Source: Limanda limanda (lineage: Eukaryota; Chordata; Actinopteri; Pleuronectiformes; Pleuronectidae). Taken from it: DNA of 64,000 nt. The notes under the pieces are model-generated. The model was not told where the DNA came from. It saw only the letters and a program-made list of their open reading frames with translations, and did not search any database. The stretch covers positions 13,758,893-13,822,892 of the forward strand of contig NC_083641.1 in NCBI RefSeq assembly GCF_963576545.1, read 5' to 3'. Positions 31,302 to 47,671 of the stretch are shown here, one piece after another. Both the position numbers and the translations under genes were made by a program. The first letter of the stretch is position 1; each line of letters opens with the position of its first letter.

Positions 31302-31897
31302 GTTCTTGTTTTAGGGCACAACCATATTAGGCATCAGCTTCCGCTCTGCATGTTGAATAACACAATGAGTAGACATCATGTTTGTTTTTGTTCTCTGGAT
31401 AACATTTTATGAAATGACGTAGAACCAGTCTAGACTGACTTCTGTAGGCATTTTCACAGACTTTTTCTCACACCACACCTGATAAAAGAAAAAGCAGGCC
31501 TTATTATTACATCAAAGAATAGATCTATGTTATGATTTTATCAGGAAAGAGATCTAGTTAGGGAAATATCACATATATTATATATTTAGGGCGAATTCAC
31601 TACTGAAGACACAGGTTTTTCTTGATGTAATCTGGGGTGTGTAGAACCAGAAACCCTGTCAATACACTTTATCTGTACATCTTAAATATAAAAAACACAT
31701 TTAATTTAGCTACAAATACAATCTGATTACTTTAATTTCTCTTTTCCCACACTTTAATGCCTGAAAGATACGGAGTGGAATCAGATTACATTGGTAATCA
31801 GGTTATGTTGCGTTGGATCTCATCAAAACTGGGATCAAAAAATGTTTTTAAGTGGCTTTCCCAAACCTGGCTGGCATTTAAATGACCATGATGTAGC

Positions 31898-32069
<172 letters not shown>

Positions 32070-35000
32070 TTTATTGTTACCTCTTTAGGACCTTTTTCCA
32101 GCATAAACACTGACCTTGTCAGGACTAGTAAACCTCACGGGGACCAAAGCTTGTTTCTAATGAGGCCAAACTTCATTTCTGAGCTTCTCGTTAAGCTTGG
32201 GTTTTCCACAATGATTGGAAGTCAATGCAAAGTCCTAACAAGGAAAGCTGGTTTGGTTTGTGTGCCTGCAGTGCAAACAGACCTACACACAATGCAAATG
32301 TGCAGCCCAGCCAGAACCACCTCAGTGTGCAGTGTGAGCCAAAGCTCATTCCCATGGTAACACTATCTAAAAGTTCAGCAGCCATGTGGTAGCTGTCCTA
32401 CATGTTCCATTGACATGTCCATTCATATGGTGATTTATATGAATGTGCTCATCCTATCCATTCAAATTGTGTTATGTGGAGCGCTGGCTGAGAATACAAT
32501 GTTTAGCGTGTGTCTCTCTGTGTGTGAGAGAGAGAGAGAGAGAGTGAGATCTTTCTGGGTGTTCGGTGTGAGCCTACATCTGGGGATTTAGAGTCCGGGA
32601 GGAGTAGAGAGAGGGTGGGGGAGGCAGGAAGGGTGAGGGCCAGCAGGGGCTCATTCCCAGTGTATACAGGTGGAATTAATGGGAAGCAACAGGAAAAGAC
32701 TGAATGTGTGTGCACCTCCCTGAGGCCTCAAGGATTATAGCTCATGCACACACAGACACACACATCTCACACACAGGCTTTTCACAAAGGCGAGCTCAGT
32801 CTCACCATAACTCAGTCTTCTACAGTATTTTGTTTGCTCAGACACTTGGTTTTTACGTCTCTCACACCCAGAACATTATAAATCTCCTCCACCCTCTATT
32901 TACTCAGACGTGCGTACACCTCGAACAATTAGACCGTAGGGTGACTAAACTTCCAGCACTTGCCAAATGACAACTGGCTGTGAATCAGCTCACCCATCCT
33001 TATTATCACGTTGTGTACGGCAGGGTTTCCTAATGGCCGCTCCCGGCGTGATAAATGAACTTGTTTGTCTTGTTCCTCCATCCCAGTCTGCAGCTGAGGC
33101 TAAATGAGTTACAGCTTATTCTCGTCCTCCGAACGGAACAGAAGCTCCTCTGCTCCACGGAAAAAAGCCGCGGTGTCCTAAGTGGTTATTTTATTTATCG
33201 AGCTAATTTGATCGCACATATACTCTGTGTGCTCTCGTTAGAAATGCAGCAATAAGTGACAGGACGACGTGTCTTTAGAAGAAACCTTCTTGTGCTTTTG
33301 ATATTTCTTCTTGCATCACTCTTTGGTGGTGCCGTTGGGAGTGGAGGTACTGATTACTGTTAATAAACAGATACGATTTAATTAGCAATCCAATGCCCTA
33401 AATCCCAATTTGAAAAAGCTTACATTCTTATTAGTAAAGATTGTGTCGTGTATAAAAGTGGTTATGATTAGCGTGTGGTTAATTACACTTCACACAACAT
33501 CCCTGTGTTGGCGGATGAAATGGCTAATTATATTTTATTTGTTGAAATGACTGTGAGTGTCTGATTATCTACCACTGAATAAAATGTGATCGCTGGCGCA
33601 CCAATGACAAAATATCTTCGTCATTAGCTTTGTTGCTGAGCGACGGCTGTAACGACGGGACAAGCTGTGTCTCACCTAGGTTTGTTTTTCACTGCCTGCT
33701 GTGTGTAAAGAGTCTCTGAGCTCCTCACTGTCCTCTGTCCTACGTCTGTTAACTTCCTTGAACTTTCCCCAACCTTCATCTTTACTGGTTCTCGCCTGTC
33801 GCATTTCAGTTTTGCCTCCCTGTGATACTGGTTTGTTTCTGTGTGTTTCCGCTGTAGGATCTGCTAGGAACAGAACGTGATGACCAAATCCCCTTTACGC
33901 CTCAGATCTCACTGTGATGTACACCTGATGACCCACAGGCCCAAACATATGCTTCACTCATGATTTAAAAAAACAGTGGGTTGGAATTACTGGCAAAGGG
34001 CTGGGAACCATTTAATGCGAATCGGTTGAGCAACATCAGACCTTCTGATTCATTCATCTAATATCCAAAGGTTGGGCAATAAATGTGAAAAAAAATAAAA
34101 GTCTGAACTGTTGTGTATTCAGTAGTGTGTCATAATGTGGTTAAATTGACCTCAAGGGTGTTTTTTGCAATGTCCAAACTGAGGTTCATGTATTTTTTAC
34201 ATCATTTTGATGGGGTTGTTTTGGTTTCACATTGCAATTTAGGGAGCAGACTTTTGTATGAAATACATCCTGTCGTTATCACCTAGATGGGCTGAGTCAA
34301 CCTATACTTGAAATTGATTGGTTTGTAGACGATGTGCAACTGACCTCGGTGTGTTGTCAATTTGCCTGAATGTGATTACTGTAATCACTGTTTCCCCATC
34401 GCCCAGGCCTTCAGCCTATGAGGGTAAAATGGGAAACAGCTCTTCATGGCAAAAACCAGAGACTGATTGCGGCTATGGAGCAGAAACTCGTATGCAATAA
34501 AGAACAAATGGAAAGAAAGAAAAAATAAGAAAGAACGAAAGAAAGGAAAGAAAATCACGATTTCCTGTCATATAGGAAGTATTTTGGAGGAAGAGTGGGC
34601 ACCATTGTGGGAGGAGGACTGGGGGGGGGTGGAGGTGCAGGACTTGAGAGTGTGAGGCCTGCGTACGTGCAGCGTGGTGTGTGAGCCTCCGTGGAGGTGG
34701 GGACCAAAGAACAGGATGCACAGCCCTTGAGGAATGTCTATAGCTCTGTGGCACGTCTGTGAAACTCATCCCTCCCTCTCTCCCTCTCTCCCTCTCTCCC
34801 TCTCTCCCTCTCTCCCTCTCTCCCTCTCTCCCTCTCTCCTTCTGTCCTCTCCCCCTCGTGCAGCAAGAGGGAGAGCTGTACACTGAGATAGTGAGGGAGA
34901 TTAAAGGAGAACGAGAGGATGCGAATGAAAAAGACTGGTGCGGAGGGAAAGGGCCTTTGGGCTCTGGTATGAATAAAAGGTCAGATATAGAACGGAGTGA

Positions 35001-35649
35001 TAGATATAAAGAGACGGAGACGAGTGTGTTGAATGGAACAGAGTATACACGATCTAATCACGGCTGACTGAGAGCCGGTGATTCCACTGCTTAGCGCTGT
35101 ACGTCACCTCCTGCCACGACAGCATGAGCCACATGCCGAGGGGTCTTGGGGGAGTCCTGGGAACGAGTTCAAGAATTACAGCGTTAACCTTTGTGTTACA
35201 CGCCATGACCTCTCCTCTTCCTGGAGAATCCCTAAAGGTGGAAAAATCCTAAAAGTTCAATTTGAACAGAACCCATATCTGTGTGTTACTCCTATATCCT
35301 CACTGCAGCTCCTGTCAGGCTGGATTCTTTATGTTTTGACTTGTAGCCCCAGGCATGTTCCCTTTCCATTCATTCCATCCACATTCTTTTCCCATGTAAA
35401 AACTGCACTATTTCACTCACACCCCCTCAAAAAAAGGAAAAAAAAACAGCTGCTCTCCATTCGTCCTGATTGTGACACCAGAAGAGAACAGACCACGTAA
35501 CAGAACAGCACAGGCTGCACTTTATTTACTGTGCTGCATGCTGCTCAGCTCTCACTGGCTAACTAGCCACAGCAGGCCTGCATTCCAGCCCTCTGCAGTC
35601 AGTCCTGCATGCTCTATTCCCTGCTTTGCAATTTGGAGCTAAATGCTGC
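32070..35649. other. Intergenic stretch with one possible conserved non-coding block
   Basis: No gene recognised. Around 33190-33660 the sequence is non-repetitive and rich in TAATTA/TTAATT-type cores, as in many vertebrate enhancers. A (TCCCTCTC)n tract occupies about 34764-34840, next to a G-run at 34620. Confidence 0.4.
34764..34840 (+). repeat. (CCCTCTCT)n minisatellite
   Basis: An 8-bp unit, CCCTCTCT, repeated about nine times with few errors. Strong purine/pyrimidine strand asymmetry. Confidence 0.9.
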
Positions 35650-36040
35650 TTTCAGACACACACTGAACACCGGAGATTCTTCTGACATTCTCTGGAGGGG
35701 CTGTATGTGTGAACACCAATGTCCGAGTGAGTCTGGCCGGTCCTCTTACAGTCAAAGTCTGCTGGACTTGATGTGAGAAGTTACAGCAGGAGATCCTCTG
35801 CAGGATTCACCGCGAGCGAGTGGTGGGCTGGGTTGGGTTCTAACATGTGACAGAGGCAAAAGAATGAAAAGTGGAGCTGTACACACCGACGAGATGTCAG
35901 GAGAGCTTTGGGTTATAAGAGCCGACACTGGAGTCTATACGCTGTAAACAAGAACACGTGGTCTCTGCAGCAGAATGCGTCGTGTCCTGCCTCTGCTGCA
36001 TCACCCTTCACCTGAATCCTTCCGAGAGTTCTGTGCACAT
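35650..36040 (+). repeat. Dispersed repeat, family C (copy 1)
   Basis: Begins near GCTTTCAGACACACACTGAA and contains ACATTCTCTGGAGGGGCTGT, ACGCTGTAAACAAGAACACG and CTTCACCTGAATCCTTCCGA. Related phrases occur at 38430-38540, 41950-42460 and 63350-63640. No coding frame. Confidence 0.6.
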
Positions 36041-36199
36041 TTCAGAGCAAGTCACCCATCGTACATGTTCGTATCCACCAGGGTGATCAGGCTGCATTTG
36101 TCTGTTTGATCAAATGAATCACTGACTAACTGACCTGAATTTTCTAATCATGCTTGGCCAAATCACAGATTGTAGCATCATGTCACCTGTAGCAACCAA

Positions 36200-36400
36200 T
36201 CGTGGCTGCGATTGGTCGATTGACAGAAAATTAGTAACTATTTTGATAATTATTTTAATATTATTAGAGAAAAATCCAAACGCCTCTGGTTCCAGCTCAA
36301 ATGTGTTAAGTTTGTAGTCTGACTTCTCTTCTGAATTCAGACGTCTCTTCTGGCTTAACATAGGGAAATAGACTGAATAGAATTAATTGGGAAAATATTC
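36200..36400. repeat. Dispersed repeat, family D (copy 1)
   Basis: The phrase AAAATCCAAACGCCTCTGG then TTCCAGCTCAAATGTG corresponds to AAAATGTCAAACATCCACTGG then CTCCAGATGTAAATC at about 57190-57235, set in similar AT-rich surroundings with ATTAAT/AATTAT runs. Confidence 0.5.
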
Positions 36401-39400
36401 TGTTGATTAATCAATAATCAAGTAATAACAACTTGTGACCCTTACGCAGACCATGTGACCTAATAATAAGATGCAAATGCATCTGAACTGCATTAGTTGA
36501 TATTTTTGTAAAAATGTGAAAGGGAAAAGATGATGAATATTCTTACAAAACAAATGAATGTTTACACACTTAGTGTTTTTTTCAATACAGTATCTTCAGC
36601 AACAAAGCCTGATTTAAAACCAAGCTCAACTACAACATATCGGGAAATAATCATTTTCAATCAAACTCATGTGTCAACCATCTATTAAACCTCTGCACTC
36701 TAAGAAATATGAGATTAAAAAAGTTGCTAGTGACCATGTAGGAATTATGTTAGTTGTAAAATATGTCTGACATTAAAAGTTAGTCAGAAACAGGACAGTA
36801 GGAACCATGTGACCTGCTGGAGCACTAAGGCGGAAGTTAACTTTTTTATGAAACAGACTCACAGCCTTAGACAAAGGGCCGTTACTGTGACTGTAGACAA
36901 AGGAGGCCGAGCTTTGGCCGCGTGGATCTGTCATCGGTCTGTGGGATGTTTATTAAATGTTTGTTGTTATTTCTTTTCTCTCGTAACCTTGGCAACATGC
37001 CTCGGGGCTGTCATGGTCCCCAATCATCTGATATATGTTTGGCAGTCACAATGTCCCGCCTGATTGAATAGCGCACATGTGCACACACACACCCACCCGC
37101 ACACCCACACAAACGCACACACATGCTGCAGTTTGACAAGGTGCTGAAGGGGGGGGGCTCAGGGCCACAGTATCTGGTTCTCTGGTAAATATCGTACACA
37201 CGCCCTAAACAAGGGGGATATGGAGGGAGAGAAATTCCAGACTTTCCAGGAACAGATCCTTGTATTCACGGGGGGGCAGGTTTACCTGCTCCGTTCTGCA
37301 CTGTTTCTATTCACAACGCTCTTTGCTTTTCTGCTGTGGAGGATGGTGGGTGTTTCAGGTCATTTTCACTGACTCAGTCGTAAGCTGTTTGTACTCACAA
37401 GTCAAGTGATGTTGATGCCAAACACAGCTGCTGAGATGAGGTTTGTGGGGTAAAGTGGAAACCAGCATGATCGGCACAATCTATAATTTCCTCGGTGTAA
37501 GGCTGTTGTAACGAGATAAGATCGTTGGAGTCACATGTATGCAACAGCACGTTTCTTCCAGTGTAGCTTCTGATGAAAACTGTACTTATTAAACATTACT
37601 GTTATAGAAGATGGGATTAGGTTTGTTTCATATTACAATAGATGTGGCCCATTTTTTCCTTCATAAAATGATTCCTTTGTTCTGTCTTTTCAAATTCTTG
37701 CATCTGCTCTGACATCTGGAGCAACACTTCGCTCAGTATACATGCCCAGAAAAACAAACACCAGGTTATGAGTGTAGTGTAGCGAGAGATAACACCGCCT
37801 GGCTCCGCTCCATTGTCTTTTCTTTTCTCTTCTGTCCTTTTCTTGCCCCTGGACCAGATGTCCCCGGCCCAAAGCAGCATATCCACAACAGTATGGCAGC
37901 CGTTCTGTGGCTGGCCCTGACCTCTGGGGGCTGTGGATCTTAAAGCAAGAGCCCAACATTTTAAGCATTATCACCTTAATCCTGCACTTTTTTGTAATTT
38001 TCTTGCCTTCATGGCAGCTAGATCCTGACCTCTTGGCCATGCCGATCTTAAGAGTCCAACTTTTTAAGCATTATCACTTTGTTTCCAAGAATTGGATAAG
38101 AGGATTGATACCACTATCACAACTGTATAGTAAACATGAGGCCACAGCCAGCATCCAGTTAGCCTTGAAAGGTCTTGAAATGAGGAGGCAGCTAGCTTGG
38201 ATTTATCAGAAAAGTTGTGGTAACTAGCAAGGCGTGAAATAATCTTGAACAAAAAACAGCAACTTGCAGTATTTTTGTACGGAATTCTTTTTAATGTAAC
38301 ATGTTATTAGAGCTGAGCTTGTGAAAGTGGTAGGTTATCAAATGTTGAACTATTCCTTTAATGCGTCATGTTTACTTTAAGTCAAAGTAGATATAAGAGC
38401 TGACCTCAAACCTCGACCTTTACAGCTGCTTCCTGAAACCCACGGAAGTGTGGACATTTTCTGGAGGGGCTGTTTGTGGGAACAAAATCTCAGAATCTGG
38501 ACATTTTCTGGAATTCATATCTGAAAAGCGGCCTATGTTGCATATCGTTTGGCAGTTCCAGCAAATCTCTGAGAATAGTAGCCCACAGACGACACAACGT
38601 TTCCTTCTCTCCTCTCTCTAGACATATCAGCACAATCTGCCTACATTTCCTGCTTGACAGTTAAGAGCAGGTGGGAGAGCCGTGGGTGTTGCTCGCTCGA
38701 GTGGTGAGATGAAAAGCTCCGGCTGATGTCGGCGTCCGTCCTCCCTCTGTTCCTGCTCCTGCGTTGGTGTGAACCTGCTCTCGGCTCCAAGGGCAAACAA
38801 AAAAGGGAAACGGCAGCAGGTTGTCAAGGCAACAAAGGAGCCACCCACGTAGGAGTACACACACGCACACACACACACACAGGTGATTTGTGTAGTTTGC
38901 ATTGTGCTCACATGCTCAGACTTGTGTGGTGAATACGTCGCCATAGTTCTGATTCCAGCGTGAGTGTTTGCTGGAGCTGAGGGACCTTTCACGACTTCAG
39001 CTGATGAGTGGGAATCTAAAGATGGCCGCGTGTGACAAGCTTTATTTACACTACGCTGTAACCTATGTCTCACAGCTAATGTCCTACTTTGACTCAGACT
39101 TTGAAAGTGACGTCGTTACACGAGAAAATCACACCCTCAAACAAGATTTCTATGGAGGTCATATCAATGTGTCTGCTTCCCATTAGCTCTCCGAGATTGT
39201 GCTGGGGGACTTTTGAACGTGTGATTGCGTGGACTTCTCCTGCGAACAGTGCTTTCTATTCTAAATAACAACACATTTATCATCATGGCGCTCCTCCTTA
39301 GCCGCCGAGGAATGTGGCTTTGATAATCCGTCGCCTTGCCGTCTTTTTTCTTTCTCACGTGTCATCGATGTGTCGTTCTCCCCTACAGCCCTGAGATAGT

Positions 39401-39684
39401 TTTAATGGCTGGGCGTGCCCGCGCTTCACATGCAAATGTGGGGACAAGAAACAACCGGGCAGAATCAAGAGCGAGATTCAAAACAAATGGCTAATTAGTA
39501 GCTGGGGATTCAAATGAAGCCAACAACACCACAGCCGATAGAGCAAACAATTTTGTGAGGGGGAGTCGGAGAGGGAGCGATGTAAATGTCAGGTTTTAAA
39601 GATGTGTTAATGTGCACTTTCTGCTACAGAAAACGGAGCTGACTTCAGGGGTTTTGTGTGTGTGAAAGCCAGCGCTTGTATTCA

Positions 39685-39724
<40 letters not shown>

Positions 39725-41949
39725 GTCAGCTCTCTCTCATGTGTTGCTGTATGTGTTAATAAGTATGATATGCAGAGAGCACTACTGAGGGGGGGAAATG
39801 GCTGTGGGACATCTCCAATGCAATCACCTTGCCTAGCCATGCAAAAGATCAGTCTGGCTCTGTCGAGATCAGCTCTCACTGGTAGATTTAATGATCAAAG
39901 GATTATAATATGATCCTGGATCGTAGCCTGGGATGAATCGAAGATTAATTTGCCAGATGTTGAGTCTGAAGAATAGATTAATCTGGTGAAGAGACACAAA
40001 CACAGAGGAACTGAAGGATGTAGAGTTACTGAAGTGTATTTGGTCATAAAGAAAGAAAGAAAGAATTATTTTTTCTACTGTATTAAGACGGAAACACTAC
40101 GCCTGAAGGTTGGCAGCCCCACCAACAGACAAAACAATATGGGCAATTAAAATGGATAAATTTGTACATAGGCACGTACCCACATCACTATAGTGTACGC
40201 CCTCCAAGATCCCAATCCTAATAACACCCCCACCCCCCGATCTCTGCCAAGTCCAATTTGTTCACTGTGCTTGTGTTTCTGTTCAGAGGGATCTTGATTA
40301 AGACACACTCCCCTGTGAAGGGCCGGACCAACTCCTTATCTCACAGCAAGGAAGGGAGGAAGGAACCATCAACACTGACACAAAGGGTGGGCCACTTGCG
40401 ACGCGAGACCACCTTGTTTGGGTGTACGCAGTTTTTCCAGTAGCTTGGAGGTGTAGAATTTAACTTATTTTGATAGTCATGGGACACAAAAGAAGTAAAT
40501 AAAATCTATTCATGTATAAGAGTGCTGACCTACTGCAGTATAAGTGTTTAGTATATATACAACTAGGCATATTGTATGCACCTGAATATGTTTAAAAATA
40601 AACCCTATCAAATGATTTGACATTCATCTAACAGCTAACATTTATATCTGTACACATGAAGTGCATATGTTTTCTGTTTATTATTGAAGTGATAAAGTTA
40701 TGAATTACATGCAAAAGCTCAATCTACATTTAGAAACTTTCAACTTATGTTATAATCATTCTGACGATTGGTTAAGATCATACATGATCTGCATATTGGC
40801 TTGTCCATTAAACATTAAGTTAAAGCAAGGAGTTTGTTTGGCTTAGCTTAACTTAGCGTCAAGACTGGGAGCTGCTACTTTAACCGTCCTCCGGCTGTGG
40901 CCTCATGTCTAACTCACAGATATGAGAGTGGCATCAATCTTCCTATAAAACTCTCAAAAAGTACAGTGTGTGTGTGAATGAAATAGGAGTTGCAGTTAGA
41001 CAATAAATGTAGATCAAAAAGGTGGAAATATAAGGAGAGTGTGGCAAATGTTTAGGAAAGATTAAAAAAGAAAAATAAGAATTTGGAGTGGAGATTTAAA
41101 AAAAACGCTTGTAGGCCGAGTGGTGCTCTGGTGTTGCACTCGTCTTCCTTTCAGCAGGGGTGGTCCTCTGGCGAGATAACTCCAGCCAGACAGCCATGGT
41201 TGATAGAGATCAGATTGAGATGACAGACTGGAGTGCTGCCCAGAAGCACACACACACATACACACACAAAGCAATGAGAAGGAAATTAAAAAAGGCATTC
41301 TGTAGAAAGAAAAGAAAAATCCGTATTCTTTGTTGTTTGTCATTCTTTCATAGGAGAGAGAGAAGAAGTGAGTGAAAACAGAAGGCCGTAAGTCCTTTGT
41401 TCTGACAAACAAACACACCATGTTCCCAGAACTGTCTGCTGAACCTGTAACATGAGTTCTTGAGTGCTTTTTTTTTTGCTTACACCCATTGTATCTTTTT
41501 CAAGTATCAGAGTATATAGCCTTAATTTTAACAAACAATAAAAGTCAGTGTATGGCTCATTTCACTAGAGAAAACAGATAGACGCAGGGATGTAATGGTT
41601 GTATTAGTAGGCTGATAGGCCTAGTTTGAGAGTACTTTGTTTTCCTTGGTTTACTCAAAAAGAGTCAAATTTCTTATTTCGGTGTGCCCTGGGGTTCAGT
41701 CCTTTGCCGTTTTCTTTATGTCTGAATATGTTGACATCAGTTTATAAAACCTGCAAACATTACATCTGTCTTCACGTCTTCGCAGATGACAAACATCTCT
41801 ATATATACAAAATGAGTGACCTCCTTACATGTTCCTTTATGTTCCCACAGATCCCTGAGTTCTGCTCCCTCTTTCTAAACTATTCCCTTTTCAAGTAGTA
41901 AAGTCTGCAATGACTCCCTGTTTAGTCAAAAGTACCTCAAACTCTGTAA
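36401..41949. other. Intergenic stretch without a recognised gene
   Basis: Holds a family C fragment (38430-38540, ACATTTTCTGGAGGGGCTGT), a (TG)n tract at 39689-39720, and a non-repetitive block at about 39290-39590 with a perfect POU octamer ATGCAAAT at 39430-39437. A pair of AAGCATTATCAC phrases lies at about 37966 and 38068. No exon-like frames. Confidence 0.5.
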
Positions 41950-42460
41950 AGCCATTTTCAGACATGAACTCCAGAAAATGTCTTGACAGCAGGGTACAGA
42001 CTTTTCCCTTTTACATATTGAGAAAGCAGCCCAATTTTCCAGTCAGATGCGTTCACAACAGTGGAAACATCTCCGTAGCATTCAGGGGAAAGGTGGAGCC
42101 GCATGCAGGAGGGAGGTCATAACCGCTTTGGTGATCACATGTTTCTGTTTACAGCATAGCAACGCCAGCATCGGCCCGTATCAAAAAAAGCCTCATATCT
42201 CATTGTCTGTCAAAGTTCCAACAGTTTCAGTTCATTGTCCGTTGCGTGTTAGAAAGATAATTAAACCGGGCACATGGCCATGGTAAATTCTCCGGATAAT
42301 CTCCTGCTGTGTTCTCACATGGGCTCATTCAGACATTATCCGGAGTTTTCAATAAGAGGGCTGGCAGGAACATTTCCAAGAGTCTCTGATTCAGACATTT
42401 GCATTCTCACATAGTCCTTCCACATACTTTCATTATCCAATTCAGTACATGTCTGAAAGC
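41950..42460. repeat. Dispersed repeat, family C (inverted or composite copy)
   Basis: TTTCAGACATGAACTCCAGA at the left and TACATGTCTGAAAGCAGA at the right read as inverted ends. Inside are TTCTCCGGATAATCTCCTGC and TCAGACATTATCCGGAG, themselves complementary. This suggests a non-autonomous DNA element about 500 bp long. Confidence 0.5.
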
Positions 42461-44139
<1,679 letters not shown>

Positions 44140-44430
44140 TTGTTTGTTAGTCTGTTAGATTACCTTGAACCTTGGTGGAAGGAAGCGATGGGACTCAGGG
44201 AGGAGCCCATTAAATTTTGATGGATCTGGATCATGGTTTGTATCCAGGAATTTTTTCACTTTCTTGAACATAGGGAGTTGGGCCTTTTTCGATATCGAAA
44301 TCAGGCATGTTTAGATGAATGCTCTTTATGAGCGTGTGCAATTTGATGCAGATCCAAGTAAACATCTAGATGTAGTGAATTTAAATGTGGTCTCATAAGG
44401 GGACTGTTTGGCCTTTGCAGAGGTATGTGC
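44140..44430 (+). repeat. Dispersed repeat, family B (copy 3)
   Basis: TTGGTGGAAGGAAGCGATGG, GGAGCCCATTAAATTTTGAT, GCAATTTGATGCAGATCC and TTTAAATGTGGTCTCATAAG occur in the same order as in the other family B copies. Confidence 0.65.
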
Positions 44431-46508
44431 TGTACTGAGTGAAATCCTGGTTTTCATTGGTCTTAAATAGAAAATAGCATGAGACTCTGCAAATTCAACA
44501 GTGTGATCTGGAAATGCAGCTAAAGCAGCTTATTCTATTCAATCTACACACAAATAACCCCACTTTACACTTTCAAACTGTGAGTAGTCCAGAGTCCAAA
44601 TACAACAATGACACAATTGTTGTAATTGTGATACAACAATCCTTCCCTTCCTGTAGTTGCATTTGGGTGCTGGCAATAGAGACTGGAACCATCCTTTTAA
44701 AATCCCATGAGAAGAAAACTCAATATGCAGTATATAACTTTATAGCTTTTTCTTTCACTACGTTGCCCCCACCCCATCTCCCTGCACATTATTATATTTT
44801 GCATCATCCAATACCTTTTGCACAATAGTAAGAAACGACCATATTTAAAGCTGAACCTGCAGTTTACATCCTCGTTGTCTTTGTGCAGAAACCTCCTTAA
44901 ACCACTCCCTCTGCCTGACCAGAAGCATACCATGTGAAAGACATTGTCATAAGTGTTCATCTTTGGTTTTGCAACTGATACAAACAGTTTTCACAGTACA
45001 ATAAATCTAAAAGTAGAAAATGCAGTAACACTACCGCAAGGACAAAAACTGCAAGCATCATAAAGTATGCAAGTACACATTTGTATGGCAACTTCCCCAC
45101 AGTTGTGAGGCAACAGTAAACCACAGCTACGACACAAACACACACTGATGATCCGCTTGAAGATACGACTGTCAGCACACAGGGAAATGAAACAGTTCTT
45201 GTTGTACAGTATTAAATTAACTATATACTCCATCACATGAAGTATCAACTATATTTTGGTTATCTATACTTACTAAGAACAGCATATTATTTAACACTAG
45301 CACAAGAGCTTGTTCTAATCCAGCCTGTTTGTTATGTTCTGTCCTTGGTCTGTGTTGATGCTCTGGAGCTACTTCATAATTATTCCTTGTCATTAGTGAG
45401 TCCTCTTCAAACTGTTCGACAATATACTGTCCCTTTTTGTGGTTTGTGTGTGCTGGACGCTGTGTGCAGAGGTTTTTTATAAGCAGTCTATGGTTCAGAG
45501 TGAGGTAAGAAAACTTTGTGTTGAATTTGTGTCAATATTGAACGTATTTTTGTGTCCAAATCGCACTAAAATCGGCACTGCACTTCCTCAGGTGATTTAC
45601 AATACACAAGTGTGGAGCCGATGAGATGAACTGTTTGTGAGACATGGGTTCAACATACAGTCAGACAGGGACTAGTCCTTAACATTATCTAACTGTGGGA
45701 GAATAAAGTTTTTCCATGTATTTATATAATCATCTCAGAGACACTTCACTCAACATTTAAAACGTCATTCCTTTTTCTTGGAAGTTGGGGAAATACAGTT
45801 GTTTACAAATCTTTTAAAAGAAAGAAGTGATTGTGTTAATATGTGATACTCACAGTAACACATACTTTAGCTAGCTTTATGTCATTATATTAAGCTACAA
45901 TGAAATTTTTAGAGGCTTCTCTCTCCAGTCAAAAATAGATATATAAAGGGTAAAAATAGAGAAATATAAGTTTGTATATAGAAAAATGTCTGCAAGTATA
46001 TAGAAAAATATAATCCTGAAATAGAAAACATAAAAAAAAACAAGTGATATGGTTCTAAATGACAGAATAGGAGTGTGCAGATAAGAAAATATGACATAAA
46101 GTGAGCCTGTGTTTAGTAATGCAATCCAAAAATAATTACCTTAATTATATCTAATATTTGATCAGTCCCTGACTGCACCTTCCCAAACAACAAGTCTCTT
46201 TATGACTCCACTGAAGTGTTCTAATTCCTAACTGTGGCTGGCACTCATCGACACTGCAGTGATGTATGCTGGGGTGAACTCTGTTTCACCCTGCGACAGC
46301 CTTCATTTACTCACAATCAGATTGGCCTTTCAGGACAAACCTGTTCCTTTCCAAAGCAACTCTGTGGTGGAGTGTTTGGCCTGAGACACACACACGCACA
46401 CGCACACACAAACACACACACAGAGCTCATTAACTGTTAATATAACTGACTTTATAATCACAAAAACTCATAAGATACTGCATGCTCATAGTTTGAAACA
46501 CCAGATCT

Positions 46509-46510
<2 letters not shown>
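44431..46510. other. AT-rich intergenic stretch, nothing recognised
   Basis: No gene, repeat family or structure that I can support, apart from a short CA tract at 46385-46420. Confidence 0.5.

Positions 46511-46594
<84 letters not shown>
46511..46594 (+). repeat. (CA)n microsatellite, about 84 bp
   Basis: Pure CA tract. A further (CA)n block of about 45 bp lies at 46845-46889. Confidence 0.95.
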
Positions 46595-46598
<4 letters not shown>

Positions 46599-46854
46599 CC
46601 TCACATACGCACTTACAAAGCCTCGCAAAGCTTTTCTCACTAAATGCGTGCCTGGCTGCTTGCTTAAACACACTCACACACACTCACACACATGCGCGCG
46701 GCTGCAGCACAGCACTCGTATTTAAACTGATGTGAGTGCTGTCACGACATCCGACTAGTCCTATTTGTTCCACAGAAGCCTTGGCGTGAGAGAGCAGGGT
46801 CACCCCACTGGCTCTCATGCAAATCCATTCAGTACACACACAGACACACACACA

Positions 46855-46892
<38 letters not shown>

Positions 46893-47045
46893 CGCACTTA
46901 ATAGTCCCGCAGATAAGCAAAAAGACAGGGAGAGAGACAGGCAGGCAAGCAGAGAGCAGTGTAGAGATTCAAGCAGAGAGAGAGAGACATACTGAAGGAC
47001 AGAAAGGCAGACAGACACAGAATGAAGGAGAAAAGACAGATAGGC

Positions 47046-47489
<444 letters not shown>

Positions 47490-47671
47490 CTGAAGACACC
47501 AAGGCTCACATAATGGAACTGTCAGATAAACAGCTTTGCAGATTCATGTCTAAAATTAAAATGGTTGAGTTACACCACATGTTTTAAAAGTTGTCCTGAG
47601 CCACCACACTCACTAGCGGCCCCTCATGGTAGCAAGATGTATTGCACCTGTTTGATGTGTAAACATAGCAA

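Noticed and set aside
37690..38040. 116-codon minus-strand frame
   Set aside because: No recognisable domain, no splice context, and the plus strand nearby contains duplicated intergenic phrases.
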